Source: Planctomycetota bacterium (GTDB lineage Bacteria > Planctomycetota > UBA8108 > UBA1146). Taken from it: a DNA stretch of 48,004 nt. Below the pieces are notes generated by a model. The model ran no database searches. It saw only the letters and a program-made list of their open reading frames with translations, and was not told the DNA's origin. The stretch spans positions 157,869 to 205,872 of the forward strand of contig PAIH01000044.1 of the NCBI GenBank assembly GCA_002711105.1, given 5' to 3'. Positions 7,797 through 16,130 of this stretch are shown in pieces (within the stretch, counting starts at the first letter, position 1; each line of letters starts with the position of its first letter). The position numbers and the translations under genes were made by a program.

Positions 7797-10700
7797 ATGC
7801 GACCAGGCCACTCTCTGTGGATCTCCATCTGGATGACATCCTTGTTGTGCCTCGGTTCCGGCTGCACCTCCAAACCGTCACCGCCTGCTCCTGATCTCCA
7901 AAGTCTCCATCTCCAGGGTCTCAACCTCATCTCCCAGCATCGATTCGAGGATGCAGAGAAGGTACTGCTAGCGCTTGTTGAAGAAGCACCTGAGGCATTT
8001 GTTCCTCGTTTCAACCTGGCAATAGCCCAGTTGAATCAGGCAGAGAAAGGTGTCGACCGAGCCCTGGTCACCTTGACGACCGCTTCAACACTAAATAAGG
8101 CTTCCCGTTGGACCTCCGCAAAAGCGGGAGAAGCGGCGGTTCACTACAGCCTCGGAATCATCCATCGTTTCCTCGGAGAAGAAGCCACCGCCCTGGAAGA
8201 ATTCAGAAAAGCACTGAAGCAAGCCCCTCGCGATTCCGATTGCCACTATCAGGTCGCGATTGGCCTGATGCGCAGCGACAAGAATGAAGAGGCTCTACCT
8301 CACTTCGAGATGGCAGTGCAACTCGACCCGACCATCCGGGGCGCCTGGAACAACCTGCAGCTGGCATGGCGAAGAGCTGGCCAGATTGAAGATGCCAACC
8401 GAGCCCTCGCCACCTTCCAGGAACTGGAATCTTCCGGTCGTGGCCGCGCCCACAGCAGCAAATACACCGAGCAGGGCAAACTCGCCGAAGCGATCCGCGA
8501 TTGGTGGCCCGGACCCGGCCGGGGACGCACAGTAGTAAAATTCGATTTCGCTGAACCGGTCCCCATCACCGGGCCTCATGAGGGGGGAGCGCCGCCCTTC
8601 AGCCTCGTCGATGCGGATCTGGATTGCCTCGCGGATCTTTGGATTGCCGGTGACGAGCCGGGTTCCTGGGATTTGACCGACAAGCCGAAGAAAATCGCTG
8701 ATTTACCCGCTTTGAAGGGAGCGATTTGCTTTGCCGTGGGAGATGTAGATGAAGATGGCATCCCGGATATCGCCGTCTCCGATGGAGAACAGATCCGTGT
8801 CCTTCGTGGAGAAGAGGGACGAACTCCCGCCTTCAAAGAAACGATCTCGATCATCCAGGCTGGCGCCAAGGATCTAGTGCTCGCGGATATCGACATGGAA
8901 GGAGACCTGGATCTACTACTGGCCGACGGCATCGGCCCCGTGAAACTCGCCCTCAATGAAGGGAAATCGTTCCGCAGCGTCGAGGAGTCCCCCTCTCTCG
9001 GCGGCAGCCAGATGGTCGACCAGATCATCGCGGTGCGTGATCTGGATGGAGACCACGACCCGGATCTACTGCTGGCCGGCAAGACACTTTCCTGGATCTC
9101 CGGAGCTCCCCAGTGGAAGTTTAAGGAAAATCCACAGCACCGACCGCTGGTAGCAGCAGGAACGATCGACGTGAGCAAGGCGATGCTCGATGACCCTCCT
9201 AGCATGAAAGAGGCTGAGCAGCTTGTAATTCTACAGGACGGCTTACTTCGTATCTGGCGTCCCTCCGCCACAGTCAAAGATGCACCGGGCGAAGCGCTCT
9301 TCGCAGAAAGAGTCAGTCTTCCGGCAGAGATTGTTTCAGAAAACTACGTGGCGATGGCGAACGCCGATTTCGACCTCGATGGAAACAAAGAGCTGGTCCT
9401 GGGAAACTCATCGGAAACACTCATTTGGCATGCTCACCGTCAGATTTTTCCGGGCGCCGTGACCATCGTTACCGGTGATATCGACGGAGATAGCGATCCC
9501 GACCTGATTCTGGAAAAACCTGACGGCTCGCTGTGGTTAGTTCGTAACAATCTCGACAGAAATAAATTTAATTTGCACGCATTCCAGGCTCATCTCGGAG
9601 GCAGACGGGATGGAGATGACCGACGTACCAATTTGCTCGGATTTGGAGCTCGCCTGGAGCTTCGAAATCCCTACCGCAGTACTGTAGGTCAAGCCTTCCA
9701 GGAAGGGAGTGCCGGCCATCACTCCCGTGGACTGCTCCCGGTCGTGGTCGGTACCGATACTTTTGATCGAGTCAAAAGTCTCATCATCGAATGGCCTGAT
9801 GGAGTTCTCCAGGCAGAAATCGACGTCCCGACCAATCGATGCCAGGAGATCGAAGAGGTACAGCGCAAGTCTTCCTCCTGCCCGGTGCTATTTACTTTCG
9901 ACGGTAAGAAGTGGAACTTCATCAGCGACTTCATGGGTGGGGGCGGGCTGGGTGCCTGGGTCGGTCCCGATGAATACGCCCCACCAGAACCAACCGAAGT
10001 GGTCCGCATCGCACCGGAAGCACTTCAGGTGGTGGGTGATCGTCTGCGCTTGAGTGTCATGGAGCCGATGCAGGAGATCTGTTACGCCGATCAACTTCAA
10101 CTGCTGGCGGTCGATCATCCCGCTGATGAGTCGTGCTATCCAGAGGAGTACTTCCCGGTGAAGGCGGTGCCGCCCTCCGGAAAACCGTTGTTGCTGAAAG
10201 ACGCCGAACGGATCTTTCCCGTTCGGGTCCGAGATGCGGACGGGGCCATCGAAGCGACTGACGTTCGTCATCTCGACCGGATCTACGCCGGTCCACGTGC
10301 TCTGGTGCCCGAATGGGTCGGTTATTGCGAAAACCAGGTCTGGCAATTCTCTTTTGACGACATTCCGGTAGGACCGCGCATCGCACTGCTTCTGGATGGC
10401 TGGGTCGAGTATCCCTACTCGCGCATCAATTTCGCCGCCTGGCAGGGATCGAAACGACTTTCGGCTCCCACCTTCCGCTGGCGAAGAAATGCTGACGAAC
10501 CGTGGCAACTACTCGGCAAGGAGATGGGATACCCGGCGGGAATGCCCAAGACGATGGTCCTCGATGTCAGTGACGTCATCGCGCAAGGAGCTCGTGAGTT
10601 CCGCCTCGAGTCAAATCTGGAACTGTACTGGGACCGGGTCTGTCTGGCGGCGGTACGCGAGACTCCGGAAGTTCAGGTTCACACCATCGGGCTGGCTTCC

Positions 10701-11129
10701 GCCTGGTTACGTGATGGCGGATATCCGCGCGAGTACAGCGACGATGGTCGTCTTCCCGCCACCTACCACTACGAACAGCGTGACCCGACTCTCGACTATC
10801 GACAGATGGAACAGGGTCATATCACTCGATACGGTCGTGTCGACGAGCTACTGGCCGAAGTCGATGACCGGTTCGTCATCATCGGAGGAGGCGATGAACT
10901 GCTGCTGGAATACGACGCATCGACACTGCCTGAGTTGCCAGATGGTTGGAAGCGTACCTGGCTACTGGACACCTTTGGCTGGTGCAAAGACCTCGACCCC
11001 CTGACGGGAGCCAAAGACGGAGTGCTACCGCTGCCATTCAGGAACATGAGTCAGTACCCGCCGCAGCCCGATCAACCGGCACCCGATCGAACCGAATACC
11101 AGAGTCTGTGGAACACCCGCCGCGACTGA
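7797..11129 (+). CDS. TPR, FG-GAP and ASPIC/UnbV repeat lipoprotein
   Basis: An 1110-residue exported protein. AAGGGGG sits just upstream of ATG 7797. The N-terminus is a lipoprotein signal (SLLCLGSGC; Cys near residue 23). Residues about 35-215 are TPR-like helical repeats (SRHRFEDAEKVL-type, then GIIHRFLGEEATALEEF, then NEEALPHFEMAVQLDP). Residues about 265-580 carry FG-GAP/VCBS repeats of the form DVDEDGIPD, DIDMEGDLD, DLDGDHDPD, DFDLDGNKE and DIDGDSDPD, which bind calcium in propeller blades. Residues about 585-690 are an ASPIC/UnbV domain (GFGARLEL, then HHSRGLLPVVVG, then IEWPDG). The last about 420 residues, beginning CPVLFTFDGKKWNFISDF, form an additional region I cannot assign. Likely role: a surface-anchored binding or scaffold protein. 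The function is unknown. Confidence 0.85.
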   Translation: MRPGHSLWISIWMTSLLCLGSGCTSKPSPPAPDLQSLHLQGLNLISQHRFEDAEKVLLALVEEAPEAFVPRFNLAIAQLNQAEKGVDRALVTLTTASTLNKASRWTSAKAGEAAVHYSLGIIHRFLGEEATALEEFRKALKQAPRDSDCHYQVAIGLMRSDKNEEALPHFEMAVQLDPTIRGAWNNLQLAWRRAGQIEDANRALATFQELESSGRGRAHSSKYTEQGKLAEAIRDWWPGPGRGRTVVKFDFAEPVPITGPHEGGAPPFSLVDADLDCLADLWIAGDEPGSWDLTDKPKKIADLPALKGAICFAVGDVDEDGIPDIAVSDGEQIRVLRGEEGRTPAFKETISIIQAGAKDLVLADIDMEGDLDLLLADGIGPVKLALNEGKSFRSVEESPSLGGSQMVDQIIAVRDLDGDHDPDLLLAGKTLSWISGAPQWKFKENPQHRPLVAAGTIDVSKAMLDDPPSMKEAEQLVILQDGLLRIWRPSATVKDAPGEALFAERVSLPAEIVSENYVAMANADFDLDGNKELVLGNSSETLIWHAHRQIFPGAVTIVTGDIDGDSDPDLILEKPDGSLWLVRNNLDRNKFNLHAFQAHLGGRRDGDDRRTNLLGFGARLELRNPYRSTVGQAFQEGSAGHHSRGLLPVVVGTDTFDRVKSLIIEWPDGVLQAEIDVPTNRCQEIEEVQRKSSSCPVLFTFDGKKWNFISDFMGGGGLGAWVGPDEYAPPEPTEVVRIAPEALQVVGDRLRLSVMEPMQEICYADQLQLLAVDHPADESCYPEEYFPVKAVPPSGKPLLLKDAERIFPVRVRDADGAIEATDVRHLDRIYAGPRALVPEWVGYCENQVWQFSFDDIPVGPRIALLLDGWVEYPYSRINFAAWQGSKRLSAPTFRWRRNADEPWQLLGKEMGYPAGMPKTMVLDVSDVIAQGAREFRLESNLELYWDRVCLAAVRETPEVQVHTIGLASAWLRDGGYPREYSDDGRLPATYHYEQRDPTLDYRQMEQGHITRYGRVDELLAEVDDRFVIIGGGDELLLEYDASTLPELPDGWKRTWLLDTFGWCKDLDPLTGAKDGVLPLPFRNMSQYPPQPDQPAPDRTEYQSLWNTRRD

Positions 11130-11139
11130 ACCGCGCAAC

Positions 11140-12825
11140 TCAGGCGAACCTGCGGTGCACTCCTTTGGGCAGATCCGGGTCCTCGCCCCGGTCGAGGCGT
11201 TCCTGGCGCATCCGTTCGGCATAGGCCTGATAGGAACCTTCGAAGAAGCGGCCACTACCCTCTCCATCGAGAGCCAGGATGTGGGTCGCCACGCGATCGA
11301 GGAAATAACGGTCGTGGCTGACCACCACTCCGCAGCCGGGCAGAGCTTCCAGCGCCTCTTCCAGCAAACGCAGCGTCGGGATGTCGAGGTCGTTGGTCGG
11401 CTCATCGAGGATCACCAGATTGCCACCACGACGTAACATCTTGGCCATCTGAACCCGGTTTCTCATACCACCGGAGCAATCTCCGACCTTCTTCTCCTGG
11501 TCTTCTCCGGTAAATCCGAACCGGGCGACATAAGCTCGACTCTGTATTTCGAGCTTGCCGATATTGATCACGTCATAGCCCTCGGAGATGTTCTGGTAGA
11601 TGGTCTTGTCGTCATCCAGATCCTGACGACTCTGATCGGCAAAGCAGATCTCGACGGTCGGCCCCAGTTCGACAGTTCCTTCGTCTGGCTCTTCCAGACC
11701 GGCCACCATGCGCATCAAGGTGGTCTTACCAGCACCGTTGGGACCGATGACTCCGACGATGGAACCAGGTCTCAAAGAAAAGCTGAGGTTCTCGAACAAC
11801 ACCCGACCGTCGAAGCCCTTCTTCATTTTTTCGATATCGAGCACCTTTTCACCCAGTCTCGTTTCGCACGGGATCACCAGTGCTGGCAAATCCTTGCGCG
11901 ATTCGTAGACCTGCTCCTGCAATCGGTGGAAAGCCTCGACCCTCGCCCTGCTCTTGGTGGCTCGCGCCTTGGGAGTCTGGCGAATCCAATCGAGTTCCTT
12001 GCTGAGCAGTTTCTGGCGATCTTCCTCATGGCGTTTCTCGACATCGAGCATCTTCTGCTTCTGTTCGAGGTACTGGCTGTAATTGCCCTCGAACGGATTT
12101 CCGCGACCACGATCCATCTCCAGCATCCAGCCGACCACATTGTCGAGGAAATATCGATCGTGAGTGATGAGTAGCACAGTGCCATTGAACTTGGCCAGAT
12201 GCCGTTCCAGCCACGCCGTGGTATCGGCATCGAGGTGATTGGTCGGTTCGTCCAGCAGCAAGATATCCGGATGTGAGATCAGAGTGCGACACAGTGCGAC
12301 CCGGCGCTTCTCTCCTCCAGACAGATGACCGACTGCAGAATCTCCAGGAGGGCAATGGAGTGCATGCATCGCCTGATCGATCTGGCGGTCAATTTCCCAG
12401 GCGTCGGAGGCATCGACCTTTTCCTGCAACTCTGCCAGTCGATCGTAAGCCTTCTGCATCGCATCATCGGAAAGTTCGGTCGCCAACGCTTCGGTCACAG
12501 CATTGTATTCATCGAGGAGTTTGCGAACTGCAACCGCACCCTCTTCAACATTTTCACGAACAGTCTTCGATTCATCGAGGGTCGGTTCCTGAGGTACGTG
12601 ACCGATGGTCGCTCCCTTGGCGATGGTGACCGATCCCTCGTAACCTGAATCCACTCCCGCAATGATCTTCAGCAGGGTTGACTTACCGCTGCCGTTGACA
12701 CCGATCAGGCCGATCTTCGCTCCACGAAAAAACCCCAGGGTCACTCCCCTGAGAACTTCCTTGGGTCCAAATGATCGATGCAGGTCTTGAACCTGAAAGA
12801 TGACTTCCTGAGAATCGTTACTCAT
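11140..12825 (-). CDS. ettA: ABC-F ATPase, energy-dependent translational throttle EttA
   Basis: A 561-residue soluble protein with two ABC domains and no membrane segments. It follows E. coli EttA throughout: Walker A GVNGSGKST near 40 and GPNGAGKTT near 360, a first signature LSGGEKRRVALCR, Walker B LLLDEPTNHLD and VILDEPTNDLD, the arm region after the first domain, and the linker FEGNYSQYLEQKQKM. EttA binds the ribosomal E site and gates the first elongation step according to ATP/ADP. ATG 12825 is chosen because AGGAG lies about 11 bases upstream; a GTG at 12837 would directly abut that site. The second signature reads CSGGMRNR instead of LSGGE, an unusual change. The selW-like gene lies 33 bases upstream on the same strand, so the two are probably co-transcribed. 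Confidence 0.92.
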   Translation of the reverse strand: MSNDSQEVIFQVQDLHRSFGPKEVLRGVTLGFFRGAKIGLIGVNGSGKSTLLKIIAGVDSGYEGSVTIAKGATIGHVPQEPTLDESKTVRENVEEGAVAVRKLLDEYNAVTEALATELSDDAMQKAYDRLAELQEKVDASDAWEIDRQIDQAMHALHCPPGDSAVGHLSGGEKRRVALCRTLISHPDILLLDEPTNHLDADTTAWLERHLAKFNGTVLLITHDRYFLDNVVGWMLEMDRGRGNPFEGNYSQYLEQKQKMLDVEKRHEEDRQKLLSKELDWIRQTPKARATKSRARVEAFHRLQEQVYESRKDLPALVIPCETRLGEKVLDIEKMKKGFDGRVLFENLSFSLRPGSIVGVIGPNGAGKTTLMRMVAGLEEPDEGTVELGPTVEICFADQSRQDLDDDKTIYQNISEGYDVINIGKLEIQSRAYVARFGFTGEDQEKKVGDCSGGMRNRVQMAKMLRRGGNLVILDEPTNDLDIPTLRLLEEALEALPGCGVVVSHDRYFLDRVATHILALDGEGSGRFFEGSYQAYAERMRQERLDRGEDPDLPKGVHRRFA

Positions 12826-12858
12826 CGCGAACTTCACTCCTACTAGGAAAAAGGATGA

Positions 12859-13086
12859 CTAGGCTTGCATTGAATCGAGAACCGCGAAGATCTCCGTGTG
12901 CTCGGGAAAACGATCCAGTTTCTTCTTGCTGAAGATAAGATCTCCGTCGACACATACCTCGAAGACTCCACCTCCGCTCTCGATCAGTCGAGCGGATACT
13001 CCGTACTTCTCGTTGATATCAGCCGCCAAACTGGTGGCTTGAGGTGTGTAGTTTCACTGCAAGCAGAATTCGATACTGATCTCCAT
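12859..13086 (-). CDS. selW: SelW-like selenoprotein (Rdx family) with in-frame TGA as selenocysteine
   Basis: Reading the minus strand from ATG 13086 (GGAGA about nine bases upstream) to TAG 12859-12861 gives 75 residues with one in-frame TGA at codon 11 (13054-13056). The start reads MEISIEFCLQ-U-NYTPQAT, so the TGA falls exactly on the second position of the Rdx redox motif CxxC/CxxU after beta strand one. Downstream, LAADINEKYG, ESGGGVFEVCVDGDLIFSK and RFPEHTEIF match the SelW/SelT/SelH family, including the GGVFEV core and the FP motif. Length and fold signature are complete on both sides of the TGA, so it is not a pseudogene by appearance. Rdx proteins are small thioredoxin-fold selenoproteins thought to handle thiol redox. 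The alternative, a genuine stop, would leave a conserved 64-codon tail untranslated. Selenocysteine machinery lies outside the window. Confidence 0.85.
13021..13039 (-). promoter_or_regulatory. Candidate bacterial SECIS hairpin after the Sec TGA
   Basis: Beginning 15 bases after the TGA, AGCCACC (13039-13033) pairs with GGCGGCT (13027-13021) around the loop AGTTT, with one A-C mismatch. The loop carries a G followed by U about 23 bases after the TGA, inside the distance range described for bacterial SECIS elements read by SelB. It lies within the coding sequence, as bacterial SECIS elements do. Confidence 0.55.
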
Positions 13087-13196
13087 GACAGGTTTTCTCC
13101 AATCCAATGAGTTAGCTCCCTAGGAGCTTCCTGGTCGTTTATGGTAAGGATCCTGGGGCAAGTCTTCCAGCAGACCCACAAAGGTCAGGAGGTTAG

Positions 13197-14558
13197 ATGA
13201 AGAATGTCATCGAGCGGCTGTCGGGGGGGCGTCAGGAGCACATCGACAGGCTGGTGGAGTGGTTACGGATTCCTAGCATCTCCACAGACAGTCGCCGAAA
13301 TGGCGATGTCCGACAGGCCGGACAGTGGATTCTCGACGAATTGAGTGCCTCTGGCTTCGATGCTCGTCTTGACGAGACTGCTGGGCATCCGGTCTGTTTC
13401 GCCTCCTGGACCCAAGCAGCGGACGCTCCGACCGTTCTCATTTACGGCCACTACGATGTTCAGCCGCCGGAACCACTAGAACTGTGGCGCCACGGTGCGT
13501 TCGAACCGACCCTCGAAGGCGAAAACCTGATCGCCCGCGGGGCCACCGACGACAAGGGTCAAGTGCTGGCACTGGTCAGAGGGGTTTGTGGCGTTCTTCA
13601 GGAGCAAGGCTCGTTACCCATCAACGTGAAATTCCTCATCGAGGGAGAAGAAGAGATCGGTTCACCGAACCTGGCGCCTTACATCGAATCGCATCAGGAA
13701 GAGCTGGCAGCGGATGTGGCAGTGATCGCCGATTGTTCTCAGTTCGGTCCCGGAATGCCGGCCATCACGGTCGCACTGAAGGGCCTCGTCTATCTGGAAA
13801 TCTTCGTCCAGGGACCGAACCGAGATCTGCACTCTGGCTCCTTCGGCGGATCGGTAGAAAATCCCGCCAACGCCCTGACTCGGATTCTCGGATCACTGAG
13901 AGATGAAGAGGGGCATATCACCATTCCAGGATTTTACGACCGGGTCCGGGATCTCACGACAGAACAACGAGCCGCTTTCGCCGAACTTCCCTTCGATGAT
14001 GAGGGCTACCGGGATGAACTGGGAGTTCCCCAATTACACGGTGAAGCGGGTTGGACAACTCTCGAAAGAAAAGGGGCCAGGCCGACCCTCGACATCAACG
14101 GCTTACTGAGTGGCTGGACCGGTGAAGGAGCAAAAACGGTATTGCCTGCCCACGCCAGCGCCAAGCTTTCGATGCGCCTCGTCGCCGATCAAGATCCAAA
14201 GGAGATCGAAGCCCTCGTTACGGAACATCTCCATTCACTGTGCCCGCCCAGCTGCACCATGAAAGTCAGCACCCACCATGGTGCCGAACCGGTGCTGGTG
14301 GAACGCAACAGCGAATGGCTCGAAGCCGCCGCCAGGGCCATCGAAAAAGGCTTTGGAAAAGCCCCGGTATACATTCATGAGGGCGGATCGATCCCCGTGG
14401 TCAGCGACCTGAAAAGAATCCTCGGAATCGACACGATTCTGCTGGGACTGGGTTTACCTGATGACAATGCCCATTCTCCCAACGAGAAATTTCATCTACC
14501 CGACTATCAACGTGGGATCGAAACCATTGCCTGGTTTCTGGATGAGGTCGCACCGTAG
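13197..14558 (+). CDS. M20 family dipeptidase
   Basis: A 453-residue zinc metallopeptidase of the M20 (CNDP/PepV-like) group. AGGAGG precedes ATG 13197. Metal and catalytic motifs are visible: YGHYDVQPPEP near 82-92 (His, Asp), ARGATDDKG near 113-121 (bridging Asp), IEGEEEIGSPN near 148-158 (catalytic Glu-Glu), VIADCSQFG near 178, the dimerisation-domain motif RDLHSGSFGGSVENPAN near 208-224, and a C-terminal HSPNEKF (His, metal). The family cleaves dipeptides or acyl-amino acids in the cytoplasm. No signal peptide is seen. It is divergent from the selW-ettA pair and convergent with trkH. Confidence 0.92.
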   Translation: MKNVIERLSGGRQEHIDRLVEWLRIPSISTDSRRNGDVRQAGQWILDELSASGFDARLDETAGHPVCFASWTQAADAPTVLIYGHYDVQPPEPLELWRHGAFEPTLEGENLIARGATDDKGQVLALVRGVCGVLQEQGSLPINVKFLIEGEEEIGSPNLAPYIESHQEELAADVAVIADCSQFGPGMPAITVALKGLVYLEIFVQGPNRDLHSGSFGGSVENPANALTRILGSLRDEEGHITIPGFYDRVRDLTTEQRAAFAELPFDDEGYRDELGVPQLHGEAGWTTLERKGARPTLDINGLLSGWTGEGAKTVLPAHASAKLSMRLVADQDPKEIEALVTEHLHSLCPPSCTMKVSTHHGAEPVLVERNSEWLEAAARAIEKGFGKAPVYIHEGGSIPVVSDLKRILGIDTILLGLGLPDDNAHSPNEKFHLPDYQRGIETIAWFLDEVAP

Positions 14559-14576
14559 CCAGATTGCAGACCGAAC

Positions 14577-16130
14577 TTAACGCCTCCATGTCATCGGGAT
14601 AAAGATCACCAGCACCGCATAGATCTCGAGCCTTCCTAGCAACATCAGGAAGATCAACAACACTTTTCCCAGAGCAGGGATCGCTGAGAAATTTTCGAGG
14701 GGGCCGACACCGGCTATGCCAGGTCCAACATTCCCTATCGTCGCTAGGGTCGCCCCTAACGCGGTGAGCAAATGATCGTCTTCCAGGGCACCTGTGACCT
14801 CCTGGGCATCGGATGCCGTGAGGCTACCGGCATCTTCCGACCAGGCGGGATCCAGCACGAAAGAGAGCAACAGTAACGAAACGAGAAATAGCAGCGTCCA
14901 GAGAGCCAGGAATCCCATCACCCTGGCGACCACTTCCCGTTCGATGGGCTCCCCCCCGATCTTGATGGGGAGTACGGCATGGGGACGGACCAACAACGCG
15001 ATTTCGCGTAACCCGTACTTCACCAGGGTCAAAACCCGGAAGATCTTGATGCCGCCAGCAGTACTTCCTGCACAACCGCCAATCACCATCAAGACGATCA
15101 GGACAACCCGACAGGCATTGGGCCAATGATCAAAGTCTGCCGTGACAAAGCCGGCTCCCGTTCCGATGGAGGCCACCTGGAAACTGGCATATCGAAAACA
15201 TGAACCGAGAGTTTTGTACTTTTCCGGATTTTCGATCCGGTCTGGATAATTCCCAAGATGGAGCATGAAGGTGACAAAGATGATGGAAAGAACTATCAGG
15301 CCTAGAAAAAATTTGAACTCGCTATCGCGGAAATACATTGGGCGCCTCTGAAAGAGCGCTCGATAGTGGAGCACAAAATTGATCCCGGCGATTAAAATGA
15401 AAACCGTAATCACCGTATCGACATATGCGCTATCGAAGTGAGCTACGCTGGCGTTTTTGGTCGCAAATCCACCGGTGGCCAGAGTTGAAAAGGAAAGCGT
15501 AACAGCGTCGAACCAGGGCATCACCGGCAACAGTAAACCTGTAACGACCAACGTAAGAAGAAAATATAGCCCCCACAGCATGGTGGCAGTTTGAGCTACT
15601 CTTGGTGCCAGTTTTTCGGTATTTGGACCGGGTACTTCGGCACGCATCATCTGAATCCCGCCGGAGCCCAGTAGCGGCAGTACTGCCACGGTCAGGAGCA
15701 CGATCCCCATGCCACCAAACCACTGGGTGAGACTTCTCCAGAACAGAAGACCCGGGGGCAAGGCTTCGATGTCGGTCAAAATCGTCGCTCCGGTGGTGGT
15801 AAAACCACTCATCGTTTCGAAATACGCATCGAGTAGGCTGGGGATCCCTCCAGGAGCGATCCAAAAAGGTAAAGCTCCGAAGAAACTTAACGAAGCCCAG
15901 CCGAGACCCACCACCGCAAATGCTTCTCTTGCACGGAGGTCTTTCTGACAATCCCGATTCGCCCCCCAAAGCACCAGGCCCACGACAAGACAGATCCCGA
16001 TGGTGGTATAGAAAGCGGGCAGCTCATTGACGGAGTCGAGTCCCCATGCCACTAACAGAGGAATGAGTAACACCCCTGACAAGGTGAGGATGAGAAGACC
16101 TAGAACTGCGAGAAGTGGTCGGAACCTCAA
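14577..16130 (-). CDS. trkH: Trk/Ktr potassium uptake membrane subunit TrkH
   Basis: A 517-residue polytopic membrane protein with the four pore-loop repeats of the TrkH/KtrB family: TMSGFTTTGATIL, STLATGGFATKN, VASIGTGAGFVTADF and ATLATIGNVGPG, each with the filter glycine. It forms the K+ channel driven by the cytoplasmic TrkA ring. Translation begins at TTG 16130 inside the last codon of trkA (TTGA overlap), so it depends on coupled translation; no better start lies nearby. It ends 18 bases from the convergent M20 peptidase stop. Confidence 0.93.
   Translation of the reverse strand: MRFRPLLAVLGLLILTLSGVLLIPLLVAWGLDSVNELPAFYTTIGICLVVGLVLWGANRDCQKDLRAREAFAVVGLGWASLSFFGALPFWIAPGGIPSLLDAYFETMSGFTTTGATILTDIEALPPGLLFWRSLTQWFGGMGIVLLTVAVLPLLGSGGIQMMRAEVPGPNTEKLAPRVAQTATMLWGLYFLLTLVVTGLLLPVMPWFDAVTLSFSTLATGGFATKNASVAHFDSAYVDTVITVFILIAGINFVLHYRALFQRRPMYFRDSEFKFFLGLIVLSIIFVTFMLHLGNYPDRIENPEKYKTLGSCFRYASFQVASIGTGAGFVTADFDHWPNACRVVLIVLMVIGGCAGSTAGGIKIFRVLTLVKYGLREIALLVRPHAVLPIKIGGEPIEREVVARVMGFLALWTLLFLVSLLLLSFVLDPAWSEDAGSLTASDAQEVTGALEDDHLLTALGATLATIGNVGPGIAGVGPLENFSAIPALGKVLLIFLMLLGRLEIYAVLVIFIPMTWRR

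Noticed and set aside
12898-13110. Open frame on the plus strand across the SelW region
   Set aside because: It is the antisense of the selenoprotein, has no family signature and no Shine-Dalgarno.
13114-13128. Small hairpin AGCTCC-CTA-GGAGCT upstream of selW
   Set aside because: Six bp in a divergent intergenic region with no T-run or matching repeat; not enough to call an operator or riboswitch.
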